Assembly: GCA_009692155.1 (NCBI GenBank)
Contig: SHZW01000014.1
Coordinates: 1-56,003 of the forward strand
Direction: 5' to 3'
From: Nitrospiraceae bacterium
GTDB lineage: Bacteria > Nitrospirota > Nitrospiria > Nitrospirales > Nitrospiraceae
Length of the DNA stretch: 56,003 nucleotides
Translations under genes and position numbers: made by a program
Notes under the pieces: generated by a model
The model's database searches: none
Seen by the model: the letters and a program-made list of their open reading frames with translations, nothing else
Told to the model about the DNA's origin: nothing
Part shown: positions 1 to 8,300 of the stretch, in pieces
How positions within the stretch are numbered: the stretch's first letter is position 1
Layout: every line of letters begins with the position of its first letter

Positions 1-130
1 TGACGACACCGCTCCGCTGCCGACTCAATTCTGTCAGTATAACCGAAAGTGTAACCTTTTCCTGCTCGTAGTAGGTGGCAAGGGCCTTCGCAGCCACCTT
101 GAGGTCCGTCTCGTTGACGCAGTAAGCCAT
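1..130 (-). CDS. partial hypothetical protein, running off the left edge
   Basis: An open frame starts with ATG at 130 on the minus strand and runs without a stop to base 1, giving 43 residues that begin MAYCVNETDLKVAAK. A weak purine stretch (AGAGAAA) lies just upstream of the ATG. I do not recognise the family: the visible part is a soluble, helix-like N-terminus with no signal peptide. It is divergent from the lipoprotein gene at 301, so the 170-base gap between them should hold both promoters. Existence as a gene is plausible but not certain because only a short piece is visible. Confidence 0.4.
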   Translation of the reverse strand, partial: MAYCVNETDLKVAAKALATYYEQEKVTLSVILTELSRQRSGVV

Positions 131-300
131 ATTTTCTCTGGCACAGTAGCGAGCATGAATTCTAATGCTCTACTCAACCCGCTCCAGTTCCTTTAGCTCA
201 GACTGACCTTCCACCCTTGACACCCTCCCACGGTCGGCCTAGCCTTTAACGTAGGTAGCAGTTTCTCCCGGGTATAGGTTCCCCATTAAGGAAAAGTATT

Positions 301-1878
301 ATGGGTGCCCATCCTGAAAGCATTGCAAAAATTAACCGCCTCCATTTCGGTACTGTTCTACTTGCCACTCTAGTGCATCCGCATTTATTAGAATTCTTAC
401 TTGCAGGCTTTTTAACTAGCTTACTTGGCTGCAGCGCTTTGCATCGGGATGCACAAACGCTTATGGAAGCCGAAGAATACGGTGAGGCCGCCAAGGTCTA
501 TACGCAGATACTGGCTGAAGACCCTCGAGATGTTAAAGCCATTGTAGGTCTCAAGAAGGCAAGGGTGCTGTGGGTTGATAAGAAATTGATCGATGTAAGG
601 ATGCTCCGGCTTGCAGAGCAAGCAGGTCCCGCTATTGAGTTGTTGCAAGAAATTATCGAGCGGGAACGGGAATGGCAGTTTTATCCAGAGGGGGCTGTTC
701 ACTATACGCAGGAGGAGGAGACCAAGTACGCAGACCAGTACATAACTGCTCAGTTCGATGTGTGGCGAACAAAGGGCCATCTACTTAAGAGTCGTGCATT
801 CATTAATGCCCATCAGCCCATTTTTGCATCTTCAAAGCTGGTGAAACGCTACGCGGAATTGAACAATCAGTTGCTATTTACTGCAAAGGAGCAGTGTCAA
901 GTCTACACCCATGAACTCGACCCAGCATATCCCTACTTTGCCGTTTTCATTAAGCGCTATTGCGACGCCTGGGGTATCCTTGTGGACCCAAGCTTCGAGA
1001 TAGGGAAAGTCCGTTCTGCTCCATTATTCAAGAGAATTGAGTTCAGCGGAACAGTAGAAGGGATTCCAGAGCCTCTGCGCGTCCACGCAATTGACCGCCT
1101 GATGAAGGAATTTCAAGAAACTGCTTGGTATGACCAAGAGGCAACCAATACGCTGTTACTTGTCGCAAAGGCCACCTTTGATAACAAACACAAGAAGGTC
1201 AAAGAAAACGCAGTTCATTCTTATACGGTGAAAGTTCCGTACACTGTTATGATCCCACAGTTGCGGACCATACCGCACACTACGTATCAGCAACACTGTA
1301 ACAATTACGGATGTACAAGTATTCCTTTCACCACCTATAGCTATGAAACCTATATGGTGCCCGTAACCCAATACCGCGATGATCCACGTCAATTCGAATA
1401 TGAACATTGGCGTCATGAACAAAGCCTCTCGTTCCAGGCAGTGTTAATATCCGTTATTCAAGGCACAGAAGCTGAAGCTGTTTACACCCAGGCAACACAT
1501 GGCACTGATACCGAACATCCACATTCATTGCCAGACATAGGTTTATATCCAGACTCTTTGTCGCTTCCGAATCCATTGCAATGGTTAAAAACACAAATCA
1601 ATGAAGCTGCCCATCAGTATGGACGAGCACTTTCTAGGACCTGGATTCGCCTACACTGCACTGCGCCTGAGTCGGCCACCACAGAGCCTGCACTTGCGGA
1701 CTATGCTTTTCGATGTCTGCGCGAACCTCAAGATGTGACACAACCATTCATCGATTCATGGTTCCAGGCACGGTTTGGAGGCAGCTACGACGATGTCGAA
1801 AAATGGTTGTCTCGAGTTGAGAATCCTCCAAAGTTTGAACAAGAGCCGTCCCAGAAGGTTAGCGAAAGAGGTTCATAG
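301..1878 (+). CDS. hypothetical lipoprotein with a TPR-like N-terminal segment
   Basis: The protein has 525 residues. A long hydrophobic N-terminus ends in a lipobox (Leu-Leu-Gly-Cys, Cys44), so it is probably a lipid-anchored periplasmic protein. Residues about 47-85 (DAQTLMEAEEYGEAAKVYTQ and following) look like one tetratricopeptide repeat, followed by helical sequence. The middle, around residues 310-355, contains a Tyr/Thr/Pro-rich stretch with two cysteines. The start is supported by AAGGA at 288-292, eight bases before the ATG. The gene is visibly poorer in GC than the rest of the window and has softer codon use, which suggests transfer or a poorly constrained accessory gene. I do not recognise a named family. 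The TAG stop precedes the nuclease gene by 128 bases. Confidence 0.65.
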   Translation: MGAHPESIAKINRLHFGTVLLATLVHPHLLEFLLAGFLTSLLGCSALHRDAQTLMEAEEYGEAAKVYTQILAEDPRDVKAIVGLKKARVLWVDKKLIDVRMLRLAEQAGPAIELLQEIIEREREWQFYPEGAVHYTQEEETKYADQYITAQFDVWRTKGHLLKSRAFINAHQPIFASSKLVKRYAELNNQLLFTAKEQCQVYTHELDPAYPYFAVFIKRYCDAWGILVDPSFEIGKVRSAPLFKRIEFSGTVEGIPEPLRVHAIDRLMKEFQETAWYDQEATNTLLLVAKATFDNKHKKVKENAVHSYTVKVPYTVMIPQLRTIPHTTYQQHCNNYGCTSIPFTTYSYETYMVPVTQYRDDPRQFEYEHWRHEQSLSFQAVLISVIQGTEAEAVYTQATHGTDTEHPHSLPDIGLYPDSLSLPNPLQWLKTQINEAAHQYGRALSRTWIRLHCTAPESATTEPALADYAFRCLREPQDVTQPFIDSWFQARFGGSYDDVEKWLSRVENPPKFEQEPSQKVSERGS

Positions 1879-2006
1879 TCCGTGTTGACACTGGTGCAGT
1901 AGAAGATTATCGCCGCAAGCGACCTACGACAAGATCAGGGATCAGGTTATCGCCAAGCAGAAGCAATCGTACGGTCGAACGACTCGATCCCCAAGAGACC
2001 GCCACT

Positions 2007-2513
2007 ATGGGAAGAACTTCCTCTCTTGTCTGCCTAGTTGCTTTTTTGCTTACTGCGTGTGCTGCACATGAACAGCCGCCCCAGCTCCCTTCCACCGTCG
2101 AGCGTCCGACGTTCACAAGCACGGTGCTCAGCGTGACCGATGGGGATACGCTGACCGTGTTCGTCAACGGCACACAGGAAAAAGTCCGGCTCAACGGCAT
2201 TGATTGTCCAGAAAGCGATCAGCCGTTTAGCAGTCAGGCCACGCAACTAGCGAAGCAACTCGTCCTTGAGAAAGCGGTGACTGTCACAGACTTTGGGCGT
2301 GACAAGTACCGTCGGATGTTGGGTGAAGTTGTCCTTCCTGATGGGCGTATGCTCAATCGAGAGCTGGTCCGGGAGGGATTTTGTTGGTGGTATCGAAAAT
2401 ATGCCGCAGGGAATACGACGCTGGAACGGTTAGAGACTGAGGCGCGAGAGGCGAGACGGGGGTTGTGGGCTGAGCCGAACCCTATACCGCCGTGGGAGTG
2501 GAGGCACAAATGA
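2007..2513 (+). CDS. thermonuclease-like (SNase) lipoprotein nuclease
   Basis: This 168-residue protein has a lipoprotein signal peptide with the lipobox Leu-Thr-Ala-Cys (Cys18) and a staphylococcal-nuclease-like domain from about residue 37 to the end. The family's active-site positions are all present: Asp45-Gly-Asp47, Arg61, Asp66 and Glu69 in the RLNGIDCPE motif, and Arg103 in DKYRR. Family members hydrolyse DNA and RNA with calcium. Anchoring would place it on the periplasmic or outer face of an envelope membrane, suiting nucleic acid scavenging. Its TGA stop overlaps the ATG of the next small gene (ATGA), so the two are probably translationally coupled. A perfect -35 hexamer (TTGACA, 1885-1890) lies upstream but the matching -10 is weak. 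Confidence 0.88.
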   Translation: MGRTSSLVCLVAFLLTACAAHEQPPQLPSTVERPTFTSTVLSVTDGDTLTVFVNGTQEKVRLNGIDCPESDQPFSSQATQLAKQLVLEKAVTVTDFGRDKYRRMLGEVVLPDGRMLNRELVREGFCWWYRKYAAGNTTLERLETEAREARRGLWAEPNPIPPWEWRHK

Positions 2514-2728
2514 GGATGCAACGCTTGGCAGGCTGGTGGCGACTGTGGATCGTGCTTACTGTGATTTACGGTGGGCTGGTCTCTGGTTTTACATGGATGA
2601 CCTGGCCGAAGGCAGAACTTCGCGGGGCGTTGCTCTGGTGGCTTGTTCCGTCAATCCTCATTTGCATCCTGGGGCTCGCCGTGGCTTGGGTAATTCGTGG
2701 CTTCACAGGAGGACGTGTTCAAGGCTAG
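2510..2728 (+). CDS. small two-helix membrane protein
   Basis: This 72-residue protein begins with ATG at 2510, overlapping the nuclease stop codon by four bases. Two hydrophobic helices are visible (about residues 11-31 and 40-61), joined by a short loop rich in Trp and charged residues, with an Arg/Gly tail. I do not recognise a family. The overlap with the nuclease gene implies co-translation. A role linked to the nuclease, for example anchoring or immunity, is only a guess. Confidence 0.5.
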   Translation: MRMQRLAGWWRLWIVLTVIYGGLVSGFTWMTWPKAELRGALLWWLVPSILICILGLAVAWVIRGFTGGRVQG

Positions 2729-3003
2729 TCGTCGGGTTCCCTTTTGAGGCCCCCCGCCTGCCGACAAAGCCCCCCCGGGCCTTGTCACGGTTCTGGTCAC
2801 GGTTAGACCGCGCCACAGCACAATACGGCAAGGCACAGAGGACAACAGGACAGCCACAGAAAGGCATGAAACTACTGGCCTAGAGCGGTCTAGCGTCAAC
2901 TCGCGTGTCCTGCTGTCACAGGCGGTTTCCTAACAAGTACGTCTCCTGCGACGCGACCGTGTTTGCGCAAAAAGGCAAGCCGCCGGCCCCCAAGTAATCG
3001 CCG
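2729..3003. other. intergenic stretch between converging genes, no gene seen
   Basis: These 275 bases separate the small membrane protein gene (plus) from the decarboxylase gene (minus), which converge here. I see no convincing coding frame. There is a direct repeat of GTCACGGTT about 12 bases apart near 2786-2806 and a C-rich run, but no clear hairpin followed by a T-run for either gene. Confidence 0.5.
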
Positions 3004-4653
3004 CTACTTCCCCGCAAGCCGCTTGGCCAAGCGGCGCGCCAATCGAACCATGCCGGGCGACCGATCGGCCGGATCGAGCAACACATTCAGGACATGCACC
3101 TGCGAGCGATCCGCGAGCGCCGCGCTCAGCGCGCGAACCAGTTCACCATGCGTCCGAACCAGATACCCGACGCCGCCTCCGATCAGCTCGCAGATTTTCT
3201 CATACCGCCAATCGTGAATGTCGTTGAACGGGCCTTCCATGATTTCCCGCTCCGTCGAATACCCGCGGTTGTTCAGTACGATCACGATCGGCGACAGCTT
3301 ATGCCGCACGCAGGTCGACAATTCGGTGCCTGTCATTTGAAACGCGCCGTCGCCGACCAGCACGATCGGGCGCAGCACCGGATCGGCAAAGCCGGCACCG
3401 ACCGCCGCCGGCACGGCAAAACCCATCGAGGTGTAGTACGCCGGTGCGATGAACTCGAACCGCCGGTGCACGCGCAGATCGGCCGCCGCAAACAGCGCCT
3501 CGCCGACGTCGGCAATCACCAGCGTTTTATCATCCAGCACACTGTTCACATGGGCGAACAAACCGTGCAACGTCGCGGGATCCGACTCAGCCGGCGGACG
3601 AAGGGCCACCGGCTCAGGCCCCGGCAGGGATCGCAGGGGAAACGGTTTCAGGGACAGTTCGCTGAGCGCGCGCACGAACTCGTCGAACCGGACATCTTCA
3701 TACCGGTGATGTTTCACCGCAATGCGGTCGCTGGTGGCATGCACGGTGCGTCCCTCCGCAATCAACGGAGAATTGACGCTGACATCTTCGATATCCGTCA
3801 AATGCGTGCCGAGAATCAGCAAACAATCCGAATCGTTCACGAACTGCTGCACTTCGTCGCGCCCGATCAAACCGCCGTAAATGCCCACATAGAGGGGATG
3901 GTCTTCGCGAATCACCGACTTGCCGAGGAGGGTGGAGGCGATCGGCACGTTGAGCCGCTCGACGAGTTTCAGCAGCTGGTCTTCCAGTCCAAACCGGCCC
4001 AGCTCGGCGCCGACCAGCAGGACCGGTCGCTTGGCGGCCTCCAGCATTGCGCGCACTTCCACCACGGCTTCAGCCAATGCAGCCTGGTTGCTCGGGGCAT
4101 CCTCCGCACACAGGGGATGCGTGGCCGGTGGCAGGGGGACGTTCACCAGATCGCGCGGGACCTCGATATAGACCGGCCGCTTATATCGCAGCAGCGCACT
4201 GAACGCCTGATCCATCTCCCGTTCAGCCGTATGGGGATCGTCGAGCGCCACAGCCGCCACGGTCATTTTCTCGAACACTTCCTTCTGCGTGGAGAAATCC
4301 CTCACCATGTGGTGGAGGTACGGATTGTGAACCCGCTCAGAGAGGCCGGGCGAGCCGGTCAGCACCACCACAGGCGAGCGCTCGGCGTAGGCGCAGGCAA
4401 TCGCGTTCACCAGGTTCAGCCCCCCGACGCAGTAGGTGACGCAGACGGCTCCGATCCCGTTGATTCGCGCGTAGGCATCGGCCGCATAGCCCGCCGCATC
4501 CTCACGCGTGGTACCGATATGTTGGATGGGGGACTGCTCAATGAGCTTGTAGAGACCGAGCACATAGTCGCCCGGGATGCCGAAGATGTGCCGCACGCCC
4601 AGTTGATGCATCCGGGTAATGAGAGCGGAGCCGATCGTCTGCTTCACAGCCAT
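3004..4653 (-). CDS. thiamine-diphosphate-dependent 2-oxoacid (pyruvate/indolepyruvate-type) decarboxylase
   Basis: The 549-residue protein matches the length and three-domain layout of the pyruvate/indolepyruvate decarboxylase family, which converts a 2-oxoacid to an aldehyde and CO2. Visible hallmarks are the cofactor-activating Glu51 (TTREDAAGYAADAYAR), the active-site His114-His115 pair (PYLHHMVRDF), and the C-terminal thiamine-binding motif starting GDGAFQMTGTE and ending in LNNRGYSTERE. The His pair separates it from acetolactate synthases. Substrate cannot be decided from sequence: pyruvate, indolepyruvate and branched-chain oxoacids are all possible. It appears to be a single-gene unit on the minus strand. 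A TACAAT hexamer lies upstream near 4680 without a good -35. Confidence 0.85.
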   Translation of the reverse strand: MAVKQTIGSALITRMHQLGVRHIFGIPGDYVLGLYKLIEQSPIQHIGTTREDAAGYAADAYARINGIGAVCVTYCVGGLNLVNAIACAYAERSPVVVLTGSPGLSERVHNPYLHHMVRDFSTQKEVFEKMTVAAVALDDPHTAEREMDQAFSALLRYKRPVYIEVPRDLVNVPLPPATHPLCAEDAPSNQAALAEAVVEVRAMLEAAKRPVLLVGAELGRFGLEDQLLKLVERLNVPIASTLLGKSVIREDHPLYVGIYGGLIGRDEVQQFVNDSDCLLILGTHLTDIEDVSVNSPLIAEGRTVHATSDRIAVKHHRYEDVRFDEFVRALSELSLKPFPLRSLPGPEPVALRPPAESDPATLHGLFAHVNSVLDDKTLVIADVGEALFAAADLRVHRRFEFIAPAYYTSMGFAVPAAVGAGFADPVLRPIVLVGDGAFQMTGTELSTCVRHKLSPIVIVLNNRGYSTEREIMEGPFNDIHDWRYEKICELIGGGVGYLVRTHGELVRALSAALADRSQVHVLNVLLDPADRSPGMVRLARRLAKRLAGK

Positions 4654-4843
4654 CGTGTTTTCCCGCGCTCCTGACGTGATTGTACCATTTCACCCGCCCA
4701 CCCCGCACGCGCCAAGACGCGTCTCTTCCCCATGCCCGCGCCTGTCGAGACAGGCGCTTCTGCACAGGGACGCGTGCGTTTCCCGTAGAGCCGCTTTGAC
4801 GACGCAGAATGCCCGTGCTATGACGTGCTATGAACGAGTTGTG

Positions 4844-5308
4844 TCAGTCTGATGGTGGTTCGAAGTGACCGGGAGGGCGCGACTGCCAGGGAACGGTCGC
4901 TTGCTTGGATTGTTTCGCAAGACTGCGCAGGCTCATTTCGGCCGCCCGGATCAATTTCGGATCGCCGCCCTGAAGCACGGCGGTCAACAGCGCGTACAAA
5001 CCGCGATCGTGGCGGGCAGCGAGCAGGATTTGTTCAATGACGGGGTCGAGAGAATCGGCTGGAACCGTTTCCAAACCATCGCCGTCGGCGCTCGTCAGCC
5101 ACTCGAGATGTTTCGGATCGCCGTAGAGCCATGACACAGGAACCCCCAACGCTTTGGCGACGAGTGCCAGTGTCGAGGCCGGAGGATCAGCCTCTCCGGA
5201 TTCGATGGCTTCGAGAGATGAAACGGGGAGGCCGGCATCCCCGGCCAGTGATTCCACGGACCGGCCGCGAGACAACCGCCACGCCTGAATGGTAGAACCT
5301 AGCGACAT
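4844..5308 (-). CDS. XRE-family helix-turn-helix regulator
   Basis: The 154-residue protein starts at the ATG at 5308. A longer upstream frame exists but would overlap the divergent methyltransferase gene, so I prefer this start. Residues about 5-58 form a Cro/C1-type HTH domain (TIQAWRLSRGRSVESLAGDAG, then VSSLEAIESGEADPPASTLALVAKALGV in register). The rest is helical, ending in a Pro-rich tail, with no recognisable effector domain. It is divergent from the SpoU gene with about 40 bases between starts, so it could act on the shared region. Its target is unknown. Confidence 0.75.
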   Translation of the reverse strand: MSLGSTIQAWRLSRGRSVESLAGDAGLPVSSLEAIESGEADPPASTLALVAKALGVPVSWLYGDPKHLEWLTSADGDGLETVPADSLDPVIEQILLAARHDRGLYALLTAVLQGGDPKLIRAAEMSLRSLAKQSKQATVPWQSRPPGHFEPPSD

Positions 5309-5349
5309 GGCGCGATGATACTGAATCGTTCCCGGAGGCGCAACCGACA

Positions 5350-6159
5350 ATGACGACAGCCGATTACTCATCCTTTGCCGAACTGACTGCCACGCAGTCG
5401 TCAAGAATCAAACGCCTGCTCAAGGAAAAACAGGCCCGTGACGCCGAACAGGTCTTTGTCATGGAAGGCGCCAAGCCGATCCGGGAATTGCTGCGCGTCA
5501 AGTCACCCGCGATTGAGGCCGTCGTCGTCACGCAACCCTACCTCGACACCTGCGAGCCGGCGGTTCGCCGGTCGCTCGAGGCCCAGCGGGTCTATCTGTG
5601 CCGCAATACGCTGTTCGAGAAATTGTCGGATGCGACGACATCCCAGGGCATCCTCGCCGTGATCAAGAAACCGTCCTGGGAACAGGCCGGCATTTTCAAA
5701 CGGCCACAGATGCTGGGCATCTACGGCGAATGCCTGCAGGATCCGACGAATGTCGGCACGATCATTCGGACGGCGGCGGCTTTCGGGCTGGACGGACTCT
5801 GGCTGTCGGCCGATTCCGTAGACGTCTTCAATCCGAAAATCGTCCGCGCGACCGCCGGGACGCTCCTCAAGCTGCCCGTCTTCATCGTGAAAGACGCCGG
5901 CAATCTGGCCCGGTTCCAATGCACGCTGCTGGCTGCCGACTCGACAGGCAAGCATGCGCGCCGACTGGACGAGATCACCAGCATCTCGACGAAAACCATC
6001 ATCGCCGTGGGAAACGAAAGCCGGGGGCTGTCCAGCGACACGCTGCGGGCAGCCGCAATCCGGTTCCACATCCCCATCAGCCAGGATGCAGAATCGCTGA
6101 ACGTGGCGGCTTCCGCCGCTATCGCAGCGTTTTATTTCAGTCGATTACCAAGGGAATAA
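5350..6159 (+). CDS. TrmH/SpoU-family RNA 2'-O-ribose methyltransferase
   Basis: The 269-residue protein has an N-terminal substrate-binding domain (about residues 10-110) and a C-terminal SPOUT methyltransferase domain. The three SpoU motifs are present in order: motif 1 in DPTNVGTIIRTAAAFG, motif 2 in VGNESRGLS, and motif 3 in SLNVAASAAIAAF. These build the knotted SAM site of enzymes that methylate the 2'-hydroxyl of ribose in rRNA or tRNA. Architecture resembles RlmB and related rRNA enzymes, but the exact target nucleotide cannot be read from sequence. The gene is followed by tRNA-Phe on the other strand. Confidence 0.88.
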   Translation: MTTADYSSFAELTATQSSRIKRLLKEKQARDAEQVFVMEGAKPIRELLRVKSPAIEAVVVTQPYLDTCEPAVRRSLEAQRVYLCRNTLFEKLSDATTSQGILAVIKKPSWEQAGIFKRPQMLGIYGECLQDPTNVGTIIRTAAAFGLDGLWLSADSVDVFNPKIVRATAGTLLKLPVFIVKDAGNLARFQCTLLAADSTGKHARRLDEITSISTKTIIAVGNESRGLSSDTLRAAAIRFHIPISQDAESLNVAASAAIAAFYFSRLPRE

Positions 6160-6237
6160 ACGGGTCACTGAGGGGTTTATCCGCTGACTCAATCACTGAA
6201 AACCTTGAATAGCCAGCGGTTCAACCAAAGGTTGGTA

Positions 6238-6313
6238 TGGTGCCGAGGGACAGAATCGAACTGTCGACACCAGCCTTTTCAGGGCTGTGCTCTGCCAACT
6301 GAGCTACCTCGGC
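6238..6313 (-). tRNA. tRNA-Phe (GAA anticodon)
   Basis: On the minus strand a full cloverleaf folds: acceptor stem GCCGAGG/CCTCGGC, D stem GCTC/GAGC, anticodon stem CAGCC/GGCTG with loop CTGAAAA (anticodon GAA, Phe), a five-base variable loop and T stem GACAG/CTGTC with the TTCGATT loop. Discriminator A and the 3' CCA (6238-6240) are encoded. The length is 76 nt. No integrase or flanking direct repeat is seen, so there is no sign that it serves as an attachment site. Confidence 0.97.
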
Positions 6314-6477
6314 ACGCGGCGCACGTTACCAAGCCGCATCCGAACGTGTCAAGGGAATGGGTAGCCTTCCGCGTAGCTTTCAGCGTGAAAATTCGCTAGA
6401 CTCCTTCCGATATTTCAATACAGGAATTCCCGACGCCGTTTCTCTTTTTCTATGGTCAAACTGGAGGGGAGGTCCCG

Positions 6478-6890
6478 ATGTCGATCTGGGCAGGCGTGGT
6501 GATTTATCAACTCAACCCTGGGAAAAAAGCGCGGGCGACGGCTGCCTGGCAGGAGCACGTGCTGCCGTTTTTTTGCGCAAGCAAAGGGATTTCAAGGGCG
6601 CGTACTGGCTGGTCGGGCGGGAAGGGGATCGCGCGTTCAGCGTCGAGTTATGGGATAACGACATCGCGGCCAGCTCGTTTGAAGCCAGCGGCCTGTTCAA
6701 GAAACTGATGACCAATTTCGATCTGCTCGTGGCGCATCCACCGGTGCGTCTCGAATGCCAGGCGGAGGATTTTCTCGTGGCCGGACCCGCCGTCTCAGGC
6801 CAGCCCACTGTACCGGCGGCACCGCCGAAATCCGAAGGACTGGCCCTGAAACTCCTGGAGACCATACGAAGCTGGAAACCGAAAAGTTGA
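6478..6890 (+). pseudogene. small conserved protein gene broken by a frameshift in a T-run
   Basis: The reading starts at ATG 6478 (MSIWAGVVIYQLNPGKKARA) in one frame, but the sensible continuation (FKGAYWLVGREGDRAFSVELW and onward to the TGA at 6888-6890) is in another. The switch lies at a run of seven T at 6568-6574. With eight T the two halves join smoothly as VLPF-LRKQRDFKGAYW. A start preceded by GGAGGGGAGGT supports a real gene. The joined product of about 137 residues resembles a small alpha-beta-barrel (monooxygenase or stress-response-like) fold, ending in a Pro-rich tail. This may be a true mutation, slippage, or a homopolymer sequencing error. Confidence 0.7.
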
Positions 6891-6939
6891 TGCCGTCGCG
6901 CCCGGTCGTTACGCATTTCCGCCTTATTTTTACCCATCC

Positions 6940-6969
6940 TTGACGCTCTTTCGCAGCACGGAGTATTCT
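6940..6969 (+). promoter_or_regulatory. probable sigma-70 promoter of proA
   Basis: TTGACG at 6940-6945 is followed after 18 bases by TATTCT at 6964-6969. This would start transcription about ten bases before the proA ATG at 6986, giving a very short leader with GAGG at 6978-6981 as the ribosome site. Confidence 0.5.
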
Positions 6970-6985
6970 CAGCTCACGAGGCACC

Positions 6986-8299
6986 ATGAAGGATACTGAG
7001 GTTCCATCCAAGAAAGACGAGTCTGCGCAGGACAAGCCCGAGCTGTCGAGCCAGGAGTACGTCGTCGTGCTGGTGAAAAAGGCTCGCGCCGCGGCGAATA
7101 AGCTCGCCACGTTATCCACCGTCGTGAAGGATCAGGCGTTGACGGCAATGGCGGAAGGGCTGGAAGCCAAGACCGACGAGCTGCTCGCCGCCAACGAGAA
7201 AGACCTCGAGGCATTTGAAAAGGCCAAGGGCAGCAAAACCATGGCCGACCGTTTAGAGCTCACACCCGAGCGTATCAAAGAAATGGCCGACGGCATTCGA
7301 CAGATCGTCAAACTGCCCGATCCCCTCGGCGAAGCACCGAAGATGTGGCGGCGGCCGAACGGGATACAAGTCGGCAAGATCCGCGTGCCGATCGGCGTCA
7401 TCGGAATCATCTACGAATCCCGGCCGAACGTGACGGCGGACTCTGCGGCGCTCTGCCTGAAATCCGGAAATGCCTGCGTCCTGCGCGGCGGGTCCGAAGC
7501 CATACATTCCAATTCGGCAATTGCCGCCATTTTATCGGAGGCGGCGGAGAAGGCCGGTGTGCCGGCCGGCGCCATCAGCTTCGTCGAGCGGACGGAACGG
7601 GAAGTGGCCCACCTGCTCCTGAAGCAGGACAAGTATGTGGACTTGATCATTCCGCGCGGTGGCGATGCACTGATGAAAACGGTCACGGAGCAGTCCACCA
7701 TCCCTGTCATCAAGCACGACAAGGGTGTCTGCCATATCTATGTGGATGCCGACGCCGATCCGGCCATGGCCGAGAAGATCTGCATCAATGCCAAGGCGCA
7801 GCGGCCGTCCACTTGCAACGCCATGGAAACGTTGCTCGTTCATCAGCAAATGGCGAGAACGTTTCTGCCGGAACTCATCAAGAAGCTGATCGCCGCCAAG
7901 GTCGAAGTGCGCGGGTGCCCCAAAACCTGCCAGGTGGCTCCCGAAGCCAAACCGGCCTCGGACAGCGACTACGGGCAGGAATTTCTGGCATTGATCCTTG
8001 CGGTGAAGGTGGTCAGGAGCATGGACGAGGCGATGACGCATATTGAAACGTACGGCTCGCACCACACGGAATCGATCATCACGAACGACTACACCCGTGC
8101 CATGCGGTTCCTCCGAGAAGTGGACGCCGGCGCAGTTATGGTCAACGCCTCCACGCGCTTGAACGACGGCTATCAGTTCGGCCTCGGCGCCGAAATCGGC
8201 ATCAGCACCACACGCATCCATGCGCGCGGACCAATGGGATTGGAAGAACTGACCTGCTCGAAATTCATCGTGCTGGGTTCCGGTCAAGTCCGGGAATGA
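6986..8299 (+). CDS. proA: glutamate-5-semialdehyde dehydrogenase (gamma-glutamyl phosphate reductase)
   Basis: ProA reduces gamma-glutamyl phosphate to glutamate-5-semialdehyde with NADPH, the second step of proline synthesis. The 437-residue protein has an aldehyde dehydrogenase fold, with the conserved IGVIGIIYESRPNVT stretch, the LRGGSEAIHSN motif, and the catalytic Cys277 in RPSTCNAMETLL. It is about 20 residues longer than typical ProA because of a charged N-terminal extension (MKDTEVPSKKDESAQDKPEL). The glutamate kinase partner, proB, is not in this window. The next gene begins with GTG one base after the stop, suggesting cotranscription. Confidence 0.95.
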   Translation: MKDTEVPSKKDESAQDKPELSSQEYVVVLVKKARAAANKLATLSTVVKDQALTAMAEGLEAKTDELLAANEKDLEAFEKAKGSKTMADRLELTPERIKEMADGIRQIVKLPDPLGEAPKMWRRPNGIQVGKIRVPIGVIGIIYESRPNVTADSAALCLKSGNACVLRGGSEAIHSNSAIAAILSEAAEKAGVPAGAISFVERTEREVAHLLLKQDKYVDLIIPRGGDALMKTVTEQSTIPVIKHDKGVCHIYVDADADPAMAEKICINAKAQRPSTCNAMETLLVHQQMARTFLPELIKKLIAAKVEVRGCPKTCQVAPEAKPASDSDYGQEFLALILAVKVVRSMDEAMTHIETYGSHHTESIITNDYTRAMRFLREVDAGAVMVNASTRLNDGYQFGLGAEIGISTTRIHARGPMGLEELTCSKFIVLGSGQVRE

Positions 8300-8300
8300 C

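Noticed and set aside
3004-4653. acetolactate synthase
   Set aside because: The His114-His115 pair and the GDGAFQMTGTE...NNRGYSTERE layout fit 2-oxoacid decarboxylases better, and no small regulatory subunit follows.
3094-4674. long open frame antisense to the decarboxylase gene
   Set aside because: It is His/Arg-rich shadow coding produced by the high-GC gene on the other strand, without family resemblance. Similar long antisense frames over carB, purH and the EF-G-like gene were dropped for the same reason.
6238-6313. tRNA-Phe as an integration site for a mobile element
   Set aside because: No integrase, no direct repeat of the tRNA end and normal core genes on both sides.
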